Shown: in pieces, positions 1-9,006 of the stretch
How the letters are laid out: every line of letters starts with the position of its first letter
How positions within the stretch are numbered: the first letter of the stretch is position 1
Origin: Clostridia bacterium
GTDB lineage: Bacteria > Bacillota > Clostridia > TANB77 > CAG-508
Length of the DNA stretch: 62,148 nucleotides
Direction of reading: 5' to 3'
Assembly (NCBI GenBank): GCA_029258515.1
Contig: JARHYK010000023.1
Coordinates: forward strand, 1 to 62,148
Notes under the pieces: model-generated
Database searches by the model: none
The model's input: the letters and a program-made list of their open reading frames with translations, nothing else
Told to the model about the DNA's origin: nothing
Program-made: the position numbers and the translations under genes

Positions 1-1
1 A

Positions 2-1036
2 AAAGTAGGATATACAGTACACCCAGCATTTACAAATGAAGCAGGAATACAATTTGCAAATGGTGGATGGGATAAAGAATTATCAGGAATATGGGTAGCA
101 AAATTTGAAGCTGGATATGCAGATAAAAATAATTTCAAAGCAAGTAATGTAAATTATTCTCAAGCTACAGTATGGGCTCCAGCAGTAGAAACAGGAAGTC
201 AAGATGGAAATGTACCAGCAAGAAATTGGTTGGATGGAGAATATGGAAGTAAAACAACAGCTATAAAATACCCACTATTTAAAGGTTCAACATATTCAAT
301 GAATTATATAAATCAAAATGATGCATTTAATATTTCAAAAGCTTTGACAGATGCATATAATCCATATGGATTAACCAAAAGAGCAGATAGCCATTTAATG
401 AAAAATAGTGAATGGGGAGCTGTAGCGTATTTAGGAAAAAGCCAATATGGTTTAGGAAGTACAGCTATAGCTACGAATAATAAAAATTTAAATAATACTG
501 TTTCAAGTGTATATGCAGTAACAGGATATGATGATGCTAATAAACAATGGAATGAAGTTGAAGTAACAAAAAAATCAAGTGCTTCAGGAACAGTATATGG
601 AGTATTCGATATGGCAGGAGGAACATGGGAAAGAACAGCAGCATATATAAATAATTCAATAGGTCAGGAAAATAGAAATACTTATGGTAAAAGTGTAGCA
701 AAAACAGGTGATGTAAGCACAAAATACACAACAGTTTATCCATTTGACAGTAATGCGGATAAATCAGGAGTAAATGAATATGATCCAATAAGTGAAGCTA
801 ATTATGCTAAAAATACATTAATTTATGGTGATGCAGTAATAGAGACAAGCATAACAGGAAAAGGTATGAACTCATGGAATAACGACTACTCTTCTTTCCC
901 TGCTTTGGATAATTCGTTCTTCTTATATGGGGGCAGTTGTGTTAGCGATTACTATGCCGGCTTGTTGGCCTTCCACAGGAGTGTTGGCGGTAGCGATTGG
1001 CACTATGGTTTCCGCTCAGTCTTGGTTGTTTTGTAG
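2..1036 (+). CDS. DGR target protein 1, C-type-lectin/FGE-sulfatase fold (5' partial)
   Basis: The reading frame is open from base 2 to the TAG at 1034-1036, so the gene starts before the window and at least 344 C-terminal residues are present. The first ATG in the window (230) is internal. It contains the SGIWVAKFEA, DSHLMKNSEWGAVAYL and GVFDMAGGTWE motifs of the formylglycine-generating-enzyme/C-type-lectin fold used by DGR targets, and ends GFRSVLVVL, the classic last strand of a variable domain. The second target at 59823-61446 shares these motifs. From about base 884 the codon use changes from AT-rich to GC-richer (GCC, GGC, TTC, CGC), as expected for sequence copied from a template repeat. 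By analogy with known DGR targets it is likely a surface-displayed binding protein; the ligand cannot be told. Confidence 0.85.
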   Translation, partial: KVGYTVHPAFTNEAGIQFANGGWDKELSGIWVAKFEAGYADKNNFKASNVNYSQATVWAPAVETGSQDGNVPARNWLDGEYGSKTTAIKYPLFKGSTYSMNYINQNDAFNISKALTDAYNPYGLTKRADSHLMKNSEWGAVAYLGKSQYGLGSTAIATNNKNLNNTVSSVYAVTGYDDANKQWNEVEVTKKSSASGTVYGVFDMAGGTWERTAAYINNSIGQENRNTYGKSVAKTGDVSTKYTTVYPFDSNADKSGVNEYDPISEANYAKNTLIYGDAVIETSITGKGMNSWNNDYSSFPALDNSFFLYGGSCVSDYYAGLLAFHRSVGGSDWHYGFRSVLVVL

Positions 1037-1046
1037 CACTTTGATA
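884..1046 (+). repeat. Variable repeat VR1 of the DGR
   Basis: This GC-richer 3' segment of target 1 encodes the FLYGGS...YYAGLLAFHRS...GFRSVLVVL module. Its last 37 bases (1010-1046) align without gaps to 61420-61456 of target 2, with 31 identities by eye. The match runs 10 bases past the stop codon (CACTTTGATA versus CACTTCGATA). Conservation past the stop is expected of the DGR initiation-of-homology site rather than of protein selection. The first 93 bases align without gaps to 1174-1266. Confidence 0.75.
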
Positions 1047-1173
1047 TCCTTGAGCCTTGTTCTTTTTATTTGGTAATTAGCTTGAATAATTAATAAAAAA
1101 TACATGGAAAAAACCGAAAAAAGTATATTAAAATGGGTGCGCCAGCATTAGAAAAATAATAGGGATTAAACTG

Positions 1174-1330
1174 AACTACTCTTGTTTTTCGGCCTTAGGT
1201 CTTGAGTTCTTCGCGAGTGGAGACAATTACAATAGTGGTAGCAATGCCGGTTTGTTAGCCTTCAACTCAAGGAGCATAGACAAGCGTTCTATAGCATAAA
1301 CAGATTACTAGCAGTTCTTGTTTTATTAGG
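1174..1330 (+). repeat. Candidate DGR template repeat (TR), or a decayed variable repeat
   Basis: It lies in the 414-base gap between target 1 and the reverse transcriptase, in no intact ORF. Bases 1174-1266 align codon for codon with VR1 884-976 (about 61 of 93 identical by eye). The core 1219-1266 has AAT/TAC/AAT/AAT/AAC codons where VR1 has other bases, and there 10 of 15 mismatches fall on adenines of this copy, as adenine-specific mutagenesis predicts. Outside the core most mismatches are not at A, and the 3' end (about 1290-1330) matches neither visible VR and has a stop in the lectin frame. It may be the template for targets outside the window, or a dead VR. It reads on the plus strand, opposite to the RT genes. 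Confidence 0.5.
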
Positions 1331-1450
1331 TTTTGAAAAAAAACCGAGGCTGCGAAAGAAAAACAAGTAAAAAACAAAGTGAACCCAAATTATTAGAAAA
1401 AAGTTTAATAAGGAGGATTCACTTCAAATTTACTTGATTTTTAATGTATT

Positions 1451-2539
1451 TTAATTTTCTTTCATATCACTAATTGTATTGGTTTCTATATGTTGAAAAG
1501 CTTTATTATTCCAAATGAATTCACATTCTTGTAATCGTTTTTGTTGCAATTTGAACGAATTACAATGTGAAGAATGACCGAGCCATGAATTGATACTTTG
1601 CATAGCAAAATCTATATTTAAAATGTTATTATGATATAAATTATTGAATAATTTTATATTTTTCTTTATTTTCTTTTTACTAGATGTTCTTAGTAATCTG
1701 TGGGTTGTAAATATTCTATATCCACAAAAATTAACTCCCATTTTAGCTGGATAATATCTAGATTTACTGTTTAATTCTAGTCTTAATCTTTCGTGCAAAA
1801 ACTTTTCGATTAGTTTTTTTATCAAAATACATTCTTTTTTTGTTTCCAATATTAGTATAAAGTCGTCCATATACCTGACATAGTTTTGAATTTTTAACTC
1901 TCTTTTGATATATTGATCAAGTTCATTTAAATAGATATTAGCAAAGAATTGACTTGTATAGTTTCCTATTGGTATTCCTACCGCATTGAAGGATATAGGG
2001 CCGTTAAATAGTAAAACTTGAGTAAAATCTATAAGATCCTTATCTGCAAAATATCTTTTTAATATATTAAATAAAATATTTGGATTTATGTTGTAAAAGT
2101 ATTTTTTTATATCACACTTAAGTATCCAAAAATCTCCATAGTTTCTTTGAAAAATTCTCATTTCTTGTTGTATTTTTTCAGCAGCTTTGTGAGAACCTCT
2201 ATCACTTATACAAGCATAAGTTGTATCAATAAATTTAGGAAGAATGTATGGTTTAATAAATTCTTCAACATACCATTGATGCACAATTCTGTCTTTATAT
2301 GGAAGAGCTTGAATATATCTTTCTTTGGGTTCGTATACTTTAAATGTGTAATATTTTCCAGTACGGTATTTCTTGTTTTTAATTTCATTTATTAAATTGG
2401 TAATATTGTTTTCTAAATTTAATTCGAATTTTATTACTTCTGCTTTGTGAGTCTTTTCACTTCTAGCTCTTTTATGAGCCTCAAGCATTTTTTTAAATGT
2501 TAAATTCTTATTAAAAACGTTTTTTATCTTTTTTGGCAT
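1451..2539 (-). CDS. DGR-type reverse transcriptase
   Basis: A group-II-intron-like reverse transcriptase of 362 residues, the usual size for DGR enzymes, which copies template RNA with errors at adenines and feeds the cDNA into target genes. Catalytic YMDD is at about residues 223-226. The motif before it reads PIGNYTSQ, the (I/V/L)GxxxSQ signature that separates DGR RTs from intron and retron RTs. No maturase or endonuclease domain follows. The frame can be extended to a TTG at 2551, but that abuts the AGGAGG, so the ATG at 2539 (12 bases after it) is preferred. The gene overlaps the end of avd, implying coupled translation. It converges on target 1 and the TR candidate. Confidence 0.92.
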   Translation of the reverse strand: MPKKIKNVFNKNLTFKKMLEAHKRARSEKTHKAEVIKFELNLENNITNLINEIKNKKYRTGKYYTFKVYEPKERYIQALPYKDRIVHQWYVEEFIKPYILPKFIDTTYACISDRGSHKAAEKIQQEMRIFQRNYGDFWILKCDIKKYFYNINPNILFNILKRYFADKDLIDFTQVLLFNGPISFNAVGIPIGNYTSQFFANIYLNELDQYIKRELKIQNYVRYMDDFILILETKKECILIKKLIEKFLHERLRLELNSKSRYYPAKMGVNFCGYRIFTTHRLLRTSSKKKIKKNIKLFNNLYHNNILNIDFAMQSINSWLGHSSHCNSFKLQQKRLQECEFIWNNKAFQHIETNTISDMKEN

Positions 2540-2988
2540 GAGATTATCCAACCTCCTAGCATATTACATATATCTGTAATTAAAGAGCTCCAAGTTTCAT
2601 AATTTTGTATAGTGATGTATTTATATTGATGTGATAGACGTACTTGTATTTTAAGTAGTGTTAAATTAATATCAAATTCATTCAAGTTTCTTAGTTTTTC
2701 TTGTTTATTATAGCTTTTAATTGCATACAATAAACTTCTTAAACCAACATATATTGAATTTTTAATTTCTTGTACTAAAGAGAAATTTTCTTTTTTAGGG
2801 TATTTTCTAAGTATGTTATTTGAATAGTTAATTAATTCTAAATATTTTTGATATATTATTAAGTTGTCATTTTTAGTTTCTTTATTGTTTACTTGTACAG
2901 CTTTAGATATACTTGTAAGATTTCTTGTTCTAATATTTTTATTTATTGAATTACTTGTATCTATTGGTATTTCATTTTTATTATCCAT
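2524..2988 (-). CDS. avd: DGR accessory variability determinant (Avd-like)
   Basis: A 154-residue protein whose last ~115 residues show the Avd four-helix-bundle pattern: a NILRKYPKKENFSLVQEIKN helix, a helix with GLRSLLYAI, a segment rich in Leu and Arg (LKIQVRLSHQYKYI), and a final NMLGGWIIS helix. Avd forms a basic pentamer that binds the RT and template RNA and is required for mutagenic homing in studied systems. The first ~40 residues are polar and probably disordered. The start codon overlaps the end of the upstream MutS-like gene, and its AAGGAG lies in that gene's last codons. The 3' end overlaps the RT gene. The family call rests on pattern and context. Confidence 0.85.
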   Translation of the reverse strand: MDNKNEIPIDTSNSINKNIRTRNLTSISKAVQVNNKETKNDNLIIYQKYLELINYSNNILRKYPKKENFSLVQEIKNSIYVGLRSLLYAIKSYNKQEKLRNLNEFDINLTLLKIQVRLSHQYKYITIQNYETWSSLITDICNMLGGWIISCQKR

Positions 2989-3403
2989 TTGTAATCTCCT
3001 TCAAAATATTTTTAGCCTGTTTTTGAATTTTATCTAAAAACATAAATGCTTGACTTACAGACAAAGTATTTAAATCTATCTTGGATATTTCGCAAGTTAA
3101 TGTTTCGTATTTTTTTAATGAAGTAAATTCTTTTTTGCCTATTGGTTTATCCTCAATCTTCTCTATCAATTCAATTTCGTAAGGAAGTGTTTTAAACTTT
3201 GTTAGATATTTTTGAATAGTAGATACTGGAAATCCACACTTTATCACTTTATCATTGAGATTGGTTATTTTTAAACCTAATATAGGTCCTAGTTTTTTTG
3301 CATCTTCATCTAAAAATAGATAGAAGATACCACTTTTAAAAGCATAAATTTTTTCTTGATTTTCCTTTTTTAATTCTTGATATTTTTTATAAAGTTTACT
3401 CAT
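2981..3403 (-). CDS. Stand-alone MutS domain-I-like protein, DGR accessory
   Basis: A 140-residue protein resembling only the N-terminal mismatch-recognition domain of MutS: KKYQELKKENQEKIYAFKSGIFYLFLDEDAKKLG parallels the MutS K......RLGDFYEMFFDDA pattern, followed by a lGLKIT strand, a CGFPVSTIQKYL segment like MutS CGVPxHxxxxYi, and a strand ending LIEKIED. The Phe of the MutS DNA-contact motif FYE becomes FYL. There is no connector, clamp or ATPase domain. Surveys of DGRs have noted MutS-like accessory genes (recollection, not checked). It is first in the operon MutS-like-avd-RT, sharing an 8-base overlap with avd. Inference: it may recognise the mismatched TR/VR heteroduplex during homing. 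Confidence 0.7.
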   Translation of the reverse strand: MSKLYKKYQELKKENQEKIYAFKSGIFYLFLDEDAKKLGPILGLKITNLNDKVIKCGFPVSTIQKYLTKFKTLPYEIELIEKIEDKPIGKKEFTSLKKYETLTCEISKIDLNTLSVSQAFMFLDKIQKQAKNILKEITNG

Positions 3404-3453
3404 TTTTAATTTCCCTTCTTTTATACTTGTTTACAATATGGAAACATGAATAC

Positions 3454-3482
3454 ATTATAGAGTAAAAAAAAAATAAAAGCAA
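3454..3482 (-). promoter_or_regulatory. Sigma-A-type promoter of the DGR operon
   Basis: On the minus strand, TTGCTT (3482-3477) and TATAAT (3459-3454) are separated by 17 bases, about 50 bases upstream of the MutS-like gene start at 3403. The rest of 3404-3551 is AT-rich with no other signal seen. Confidence 0.7.
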
Positions 3483-3551
3483 GTGTTTTTTAAAAATTAT
3501 TTAAATAAATATAATGCAAATATAAATATGTTTTATATTTGCATTAAATAT

Positions 3552-3734
3552 TTAGTTATATAAATCTTTTTCATAAAGATCTTCAATATATACATCTTTT
3601 TCTTCAAAATTATCAATAAATCCTACTTTTGCTATATTGCTAGATACACTCTGAATCCAAACAGGTCTTTCATCATAATAAATTTCTTTTTTTTCTTTGT
3701 TTTCCAGTATCTTGTGAATATTTTCAACATTCAT
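3552..3734 (-). CDS. H-type small acid-soluble spore protein (SspH-like)
   Basis: A 60-residue protein, MNVENIHKILENKEKKEI then YYDERPVWIQSV, matching the SspH family layout (M-[DN]-xx-R/N-A-xx-IL-x(n)-V-x-Y-x-G-x-PVWI-x-x-V). Such proteins are made in the forespore and packed in the spore core. The frame is open further upstream (to 3833), but the chosen ATG has AGGAGG eight bases before it and fits the family start. It is monocistronic and divergent from lexA. The C-terminal half is acidic (EEKDVYIEDLYEKDLYN). Confidence 0.75.
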   Translation of the reverse strand: MNVENIHKILENKEKKEIYYDERPVWIQSVSSNIAKVGFIDNFEEKDVYIEDLYEKDLYN

Positions 3735-3842
3735 AAATTTTATCCTCCTTTGATTATTTATTCTAATTATATCCAAAAAATTAAAGAATATAACAATATT
3801 GAATAAGTAATGAATAATAATGATAAAAAACAAAAAAAGTTA

Positions 3843-3881
3843 GAACTTTTGTTTGACATTTTTTTGTTTGTATGGTATCAT
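3843..3881 (+). promoter_or_regulatory. LexA (SOS) box overlapping the lexA promoter
   Basis: GAACTTTTGTTT (3843-3854) fits the Bacillus/Clostridium SOS box GAACnnnnGTTY. It overlaps the -35 TTGACA (3853-3858), which is 17 bases from the -10 TATCAT (3876-3881). This is the expected layout for LexA autorepression. Confidence 0.8.
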
Positions 3882-3911
3882 TTAGTAAAATAAAAAAATG
3901 GAGTGATAGTA

Positions 3912-4571
3912 ATGCCAAGAAAAAAGGAAGAATTAAATAAAAGAGAAAAGTCGATTTTAAAGTTTATTGAAAAACAAATAAAAACAGATGGATATCCACC
4001 ATCAGTTAGAGAAATAGGACAAGCAGTTGGACTAAAATCTACAGCAACTGTACATGGCTATCTTGAAAGATTAGAAAGTAAAGGTTACATTAAAAGAAAA
4101 GACAGAAAAGGTAGAACTTTAAAATTAATTAAAGGAGCTACTGGAGAAAATAAAGAAAAAGTAGAAAATGTTAGCAAAGATTTTTATGCTCAAAGAGAAT
4201 TGGTAGATGTACCAGTTATTGGAAAAATAACTGCAGGAATGCCAATTTTAGCTGTTGAAAACGTAACAGATACATTTCCTATTCCTATCGATTTTGTTGG
4301 AAATTCTGATTGCTTTATGCTTACTGTTAGAGGAGAAAGTATGATTGAAGCTGGCATTTTAGATGGAGACTATATTTTAGTTAAAAAACAAAGTAATGCA
4401 AATAATGGTGAAATTGTTGTTGCATTAATCGAAGATGAAGCAACAGTTAAAACTTTTTATAAGGAGAAAGATTATATTAGATTACAACCTGAAAATAGTA
4501 CAATGGATCCAATTATTGTACCTAATTGCGAAATTTTAGGAAAAGTTGCTGGCGTTTTTAGAAAAATGTAA
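3912..4571 (+). CDS. lexA: LexA, SOS-response repressor/autopeptidase
   Basis: A 219-residue LexA. The N-terminal winged helix-turn-helix (about residues 1-70, with [21 protein letters not shown]) binds the SOS box. The C-terminal peptidase has the cleavage site A108-G109 (TAGMP), the Ser nucleophile S143 (RGESM) and the general base K180 (ATVKTF). RecA filaments trigger self-cleavage. A GTG at 3903 is in frame, but GGAG at 3900-3903 is properly spaced for the ATG at 3912. It has its own box and promoter just upstream, and recA at 38136 carries a near-identical box. Confidence 0.97.
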   Translation: MPRKKEELNKREKSILKFIEKQIKTDGYPPSVREIGQAVGLKSTATVHGYLERLESKGYIKRKDRKGRTLKLIKGATGENKEKVENVSKDFYAQRELVDVPVIGKITAGMPILAVENVTDTFPIPIDFVGNSDCFMLTVRGESMIEAGILDGDYILVKKQSNANNGEIVVALIEDEATVKTFYKEKDYIRLQPENSTMDPIIVPNCEILGKVAGVFRKM

Positions 4572-4588
4572 ATTTTTTCAGGTTTTGC

Positions 4589-4616
4589 TTGCAAAAAATA
4601 TAAAATGTGGTATAAT
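4589..4616 (+). promoter_or_regulatory. Promoter of the ileS T-box transcript
   Basis: TTGCAA (4589-4594), a 16-base spacer, and TATAAT (4611-4616), placed just before the T-box leader. Confidence 0.65.
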
Positions 4617-4627
4617 ATTTAAAATTG

Positions 4628-4879
4628 AAAAGACATAATAAGGACAAGATAAGTAATATATTAGCTTTTAGAGAGCCAAAGGCAGCTGAAAATTTGGTAA
4701 GTTATGATTGCTTATTATCACCTTATGTTTCTAAACTGAACGTTAAACAATTAAGTTTAGACGTAAATCTGCGTTAAAGAAAATTAAGAGAGTAATATAT
4801 ATATATTATTAAAATAGGTGGTACCGCGGAACAAACAAAGCTATTTCGTCCTAGATAAAGGATAGAATAGCTTTGTTTT
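4628..4879 (+). promoter_or_regulatory. T-box riboswitch (Ile) controlling ileS
   Basis: The leader carries the T-box core AGGTGGTACCGCGG (4816-4829), which pairs with the 3' end of uncharged tRNA. Upstream is a Stem-I region whose candidate specifier triplet is ATC (4717-4719), an Ile codon. Downstream is a terminator: AACAAAGCTATT (4834-4845) pairs with AATAGCTTTGTT (4866-4877), followed by Ts. Uncharged tRNA-Ile would favour the antiterminator and read-through into ileS. Confidence 0.93.
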
Positions 4880-4914
4880 TATTTATAATTATAAAAAATA
4901 AAGGAGGATTAATT

Positions 4915-7900
4915 ATGTATAAGAAAGTTGAGTTAAAAAATGGCTTTGTTGGAATGGAAAAAGAAGTAGCAAAAACATGGAAGGAAAAAGACATAATAAA
5001 GAAAAATTTTGCTATGAATGAAGGAAAAAGATATTTTACATTTTATGATGGACCACCAACAGCAAATGGAAAACCACATGTTGGACATATTGAAACAAGG
5101 GTAATGAAAGATATTATACCAAGATATAAGGTAATGAAAGGGTATAACGTAATACGTAAAGCTGGATGGGATACACATGGACTTCCAGTTGAACTTGAAA
5201 TTGAAAAGAAATTAGGAATTTCAGGAAAAGAGCAAATAGAAGAATATGGAGTAGAAAAATTCGTAAAAGAATGTAAAGAAAGCGTTTTTAAATATGTTTC
5301 TATTTGGGAAGAAATGACAAACAAAGTTGGATATTGGGTAGATATGGATAATCCATATGTAACATATCATAATGATTATATAGAATCTGTATGGTGGGCT
5401 TTAAAACAAATGTGGGAAAAAGACTTATTATATAAAGGACATAAAGTTATGCCATATTGCCCAAGATGTGGAACAGCTTTATCATCACATGAAGTAGCAC
5501 AAGGATATAAAGATGTAAAAGATTTAACTTGTATTGCTAAATTTAAAGTTGTAGATAAAGAAAACACATATATATTAGCTTGGACAACAACACCATGGAC
5601 ATTACCATCAAATTTAGCACTATGTGTTAATAAAACATATGATTATTCAGAGGTTAAAGTAAATATCGGAACTGAAGAAGAACCAAAATTTGAAATATAT
5701 ATATTAGCAGAAAAATTAATTGAAACAATCTTAAAAGGTAAAGAATACCAAGTCTTAAAAACATTTAAAGGAACTGAATTATTAGGAACAAAATATGAAA
5801 GATTAATGCCATTTGGAGAAGTTGAAGGAAAAGCATTTGAAGTAATACATGGAGATTACGTAACATTAACAGATGGTACAGGAATTGTACATATTGCACC
5901 AGCATATGGTGAAGATGATAGTTTAGTTGCAAAACAAAACGGAATAACATTTATAAACTTAGTAGACAAAGCAGGGAAATTTGTAAAAGATGTTGAACCA
6001 TGGGCAGGAAGATTTGTAAGAGATTGTAATGAAGATATTTGTAAATGGTTAAAAGAAGAAAACAAATTATTTGCAAAAGAAAAACATATGCATAGTTATC
6101 CACATTGTTGGAGATGTGATACACCACTTCTATATTATCCAAAAGAGAGTTGGTTTGTTGCTATGAGTAAATTAAGAGATGACTTAGTAGCAAACAACAA
6201 TAAAGTAAATTGGTATCCAGATACAATAAGAACAGGAAGGTTTGGAAAATTCCTTGAAAATGTAATAGATTGGGGAATTTCAAGAGACAGATATTGGGGA
6301 ACACCACTTCCAATTTGGACATGTGAAGATGAAAATTGTGCTCACCAAGAATGTATAGGAAGTATTGAAGAATTAAAACAAAAAGCAGTAAATTGCCCAG
6401 AAGATATAGAACTTCATAAACCATATATAGATAATGTAGAATTAAGATGTCCAAAATGTGGTAAAAAAATGGTAAGAACAAAAGAAGTTATAGATTGTTG
6501 GTTTGATTCAGGTTCAATGCCTTTTGCTCAGTGGCATTATCCATTTGAAAATAAAGAGATGTTTGACAATAATTTCCCAGCAGGATTTATATCAGAAGCA
6601 GTAGACCAAACAAGAGGATGGTTCTATACACTAACAGCAATAGGAACAGCTTTATTTGGCAGAAGTCCATTTAAAAATTGTATAGTACTTGGACATGTAT
6701 TAGATGGAAAAGGACAAAAAATGTCTAAATCAAAAGGAAATGGAGTAGATCCATTCTTATTACTAGATACAGTAGGAGCAGATGCAACACGATGGCATTT
6801 CTATACATGCAGTGCACCATGGCTACCTACAAGATTATCACTAGAAAACGTACAAGAAACTCAAAGAGGATTTTTAAGTACACTATGGAATGTATATTCA
6901 TTCTATGTGCTATATGCAGAAATAGATAAATTTAATCCACTAAACTACCAAGATTTTAAAGTTACTAACGTAATGGATAAATGGATAATATCAAAATTAA
7001 ATACATTAGTAAAACAAGTAGATGAAAAACTAGAAAAATATAACATAACAGGAGCGGCATTACAAATAGAAGAATTTACAGATGAATTATCTAATTGGTA
7101 TGTACGTAGAAATAGAGAAAGATTCTGGACACAAGACCTAAATGATGAAAAAATAGGAGCATATGTAACATTATATAAAGTATTAACAACATTAAGCAAA
7201 GTAATTGCACCATTTGTACCATTTATGGCAGATGAGATATATCAAAATCTAGTTGTAGGATTAGATGAAAAAGCACCAGAAAGTGTACATTTATGTTTAT
7301 GGCCAGAAGTAAATGAAGATTTGATTGATAATAAATTAGAAGACGAAATGGATTTAGCATATAAAATAGTAAAACTAGGAAGAAGTGCAAGAAATTCAGC
7401 TAATATAAAAAACAGACAACCATTAGCAGAAATGTTGATTTCAGTAGAAACATTACCTGAATATTATTTAGATGTTGTTAAAGAAGAATTAAATGTAAAA
7501 AAAGTTGAACTAGGAGCAGAAATGTCTGAATATGTAAACTTTGAAATTAAACCAAATTTACCAGTATTAGGTAGAGAATATGGAAGATTAATTCCAAAAA
7601 TCAAAGAAGAAATTTCAAAGAAAAATCAAATGGAATTAGCAAGCAAAGTAAAAGCTGGAAAAGTAGAATATATTGATATTGATGGAACTGAAATAGGATT
7701 AGACTCAGAAAATCTTTTAATTACAATGCATGGAAAAGAAGGATTTGCATTTAGTGGTGAAGGAGAAATGGGAGTTGTACTAGACACTAATATCACTGAA
7801 GAATTAAAAGAAGAAGGAGATTTAAGAGAAATTTTATCAAAAGTCCAAAATATGAGAAAAGATAAAGGATTTGAAGTATTGGATAATATCAATATATATA

Positions 7901-8061
7901 TAGCTGGAAATGAAAAAGTTGAAAATGTTATCAAAAAATTTGAAGACATAATTAAACATGACACACTTGCATTAGACATTAAATATAATGAAGAAAGAAA
8001 TGATTTTATTGAAGTTAATATAAATGGTGAAATAGTTAAAGTAACTGTTGAAAAAATATAA
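4915..8061 (+). CDS. ileS: Isoleucyl-tRNA synthetase (long form)
   Basis: Class Ia synthetase charging tRNA-Ile, 1048 residues. The HIGH-type motif is PHVGHIE within the [15 protein letters not shown] segment near the N-terminus, and the KMSKS loop is [10 protein letters not shown]. An editing (CP1) domain lies between them with [15 protein letters not shown], and cysteine pairs (CPRCG, CPKCG) suggest metal knuckles. The length and the GKPHVGHIE form match the longer, eukaryote-like IleRS class, which is known for mupirocin tolerance in some bacteria (family knowledge, not shown here). The start is the ATG after AAGGAGG at 4901-4907; an earlier in-frame start at 4873 lies in the T-box terminator. 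Confidence 0.97.
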   Translation: MYKKVELKNGFVGMEKEVAKTWKEKDIIKKNFAMNEGKRYFTFYDGPPTANGKPHVGHIETRVMKDIIPRYKVMKGYNVIRKAGWDTHGLPVELEIEKKLGISGKEQIEEYGVEKFVKECKESVFKYVSIWEEMTNKVGYWVDMDNPYVTYHNDYIESVWWALKQMWEKDLLYKGHKVMPYCPRCGTALSSHEVAQGYKDVKDLTCIAKFKVVDKENTYILAWTTTPWTLPSNLALCVNKTYDYSEVKVNIGTEEEPKFEIYILAEKLIETILKGKEYQVLKTFKGTELLGTKYERLMPFGEVEGKAFEVIHGDYVTLTDGTGIVHIAPAYGEDDSLVAKQNGITFINLVDKAGKFVKDVEPWAGRFVRDCNEDICKWLKEENKLFAKEKHMHSYPHCWRCDTPLLYYPKESWFVAMSKLRDDLVANNNKVNWYPDTIRTGRFGKFLENVIDWGISRDRYWGTPLPIWTCEDENCAHQECIGSIEELKQKAVNCPEDIELHKPYIDNVELRCPKCGKKMVRTKEVIDCWFDSGSMPFAQWHYPFENKEMFDNNFPAGFISEAVDQTRGWFYTLTAIGTALFGRSPFKNCIVLGHVLDGKGQKMSKSKGNGVDPFLLLDTVGADATRWHFYTCSAPWLPTRLSLENVQETQRGFLSTLWNVYSFYVLYAEIDKFNPLNYQDFKVTNVMDKWIISKLNTLVKQVDEKLEKYNITGAALQIEEFTDELSNWYVRRNRERFWTQDLNDEKIGAYVTLYKVLTTLSKVIAPFVPFMADEIYQNLVVGLDEKAPESVHLCLWPEVNEDLIDNKLEDEMDLAYKIVKLGRSARNSANIKNRQPLAEMLISVETLPEYYLDVVKEELNVKKVELGAEMSEYVNFEIKPNLPVLGREYGRLIPKIKEEISKKNQMELASKVKAGKVEYIDIDGTEIGLDSENLLITMHGKEGFAFSGEGEMGVVLDTNITEELKEEGDLREILSKVQNMRKDKGFEVLDNINIYIAGNEKVENVIKKFEDIIKHDTLALDIKYNEERNDFIEVNINGEIVKVTVEKI

Positions 8062-8065
8062 AAAA

Positions 8066-8104
8066 TGATCCTTTTTGGGAACAATCCCAAAAAGGAATTT
8101 TTTT
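8066..8104 (+). terminator. Palindromic repeat/terminator A after ileS
   Basis: ATCCTTTTTGGGA, a 4-base loop, then TCCCAAAAAGGAAT followed by Ts. It is one copy of a repeat family (see 11888, 29427, 30001, 41865) that begins TGATCC or TAATCC at or just after stop codons. Confidence 0.85.
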
Positions 8105-8185
8105 ATCTAAAATATTGATAAAATTGATTTACACTAGTATTTATGCTAAAATAGTAATATAAATAAAAATTAAGGAGGTAGTAAT

Positions 8186-8827
8186 ATGAATTTAGAATTA
8201 CCAAAAAAAATTAGATTACCATTTGTACAAATTAAGAAAGGAAAATTGTATTTACAAGAAAATTTACGGTTTGAAGACTTAATGTATGAACTAACATATA
8301 AATTAAGAGATAAAAGATGTGTATATTGTGGTAAAAAACTAAATCAAAAAACATGTACTTTGGATCATAGATATCCACGGGCTACAGGAGGGATAAGTAT
8401 AACTAATAATTTATATCCTTGTTGCTCAAAATGTAATTCTGAAAAAGCTTTTTTAACTCATGAAGAATTTATCAAGATAAGGAAAGTTTCAGACGAAAAC
8501 GAGAAAAAAAATTTCCTATTTCAACTCGAACAGTACAAAAAGCATCTTATGGCAAAAAGAGGATTTATATTACCTCAAAAATGGATTTCATTTTTATTTT
8601 TAGACCAGATAAAATACAAAAAATCTCTGACTGAATGTAGAGGAAGAAGATATATGAAAATAAAAAGGTTTTATGACGAATATAAAAAAATCCCTCGGCC
8701 AGTTATTGTTGATAAGAACAATAAGTTACTAGATGGTTATAACATCATATTATTTGCCAATGATAACGGAATAAAGAAAATTCCTGTAATAAAATTAGAT
8801 AATGTAATCTTACAAAAAAGAAGCTAG
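8186..8827 (+). CDS. HNH endonuclease with ParB-like C-terminal segment
   Basis: A 213-residue protein. Residues 45-84 form an HNH/McrA-type zinc finger: C45xxC48, the catalytic LDH (His61) followed by YPRATGG, then N75 and C80xxC83N. The C-terminal ~45 residues (PVIVDKNNKLLDGYNIILFA...IPVIKL) look like the start of a ParB/sulfiredoxin-like domain (usually VDxxGxxxxGHxRxxAA...PV). This is an unusual pairing. It is the only gene in the window using CGG in frame without a frame break (codons 28, 65 and 171, at 8267, 8378 and 8696). That suggests recent transfer, or that CGG not followed by A is still read as Arg. SD is AAGGAGG. The target DNA is unknown. Confidence 0.75.
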   Translation: MNLELPKKIRLPFVQIKKGKLYLQENLRFEDLMYELTYKLRDKRCVYCGKKLNQKTCTLDHRYPRATGGISITNNLYPCCSKCNSEKAFLTHEEFIKIRKVSDENEKKNFLFQLEQYKKHLMAKRGFILPQKWISFLFLDQIKYKKSLTECRGRRYMKIKRFYDEYKKIPRPVIVDKNNKLLDGYNIILFANDNGIKKIPVIKLDNVILQKRS

Positions 8828-8842
8828 TTAGCTTCTTTTTTT
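8814..8842 (+). terminator. Terminator after the HNH gene
   Basis: AAAAAGAAGC / GCTTCTTTTTTT hairpin, its 5' arm overlapping the last codons and stop of the gene. Confidence 0.8.
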
Positions 8843-8893
8843 GTAATAGCAATAAAATAATATTATTTTTGCCTTTTGATTTTTGAAAATCAC

Positions 8894-8922
8894 TTGACAG
8901 TTTACAATAATAAATGTAAAAT
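8894..8922 (+). promoter_or_regulatory. Promoter of rny
   Basis: TTGACA (8894-8899), 17-base spacer, TAAAAT (8917-8922). The 5' leader to the start codon is about 80 bases. Confidence 0.75.
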
Positions 8923-9006
8923 ATATAAGGAAGAAGAAATATATCAAAAATTAAATATATATTTTATTCGAACATTGAAAATTAAATAAGAAAGAGGTGT
9001 ATACTT

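Noticed and set aside
1451..3403. Group II intron or retron
   Set aside because: The RT has the DGR IGxxxSQ motif, no maturase/endonuclease domain, no intron domain V-like RNA or msr-msd region, and sits beside Avd and a variable target.
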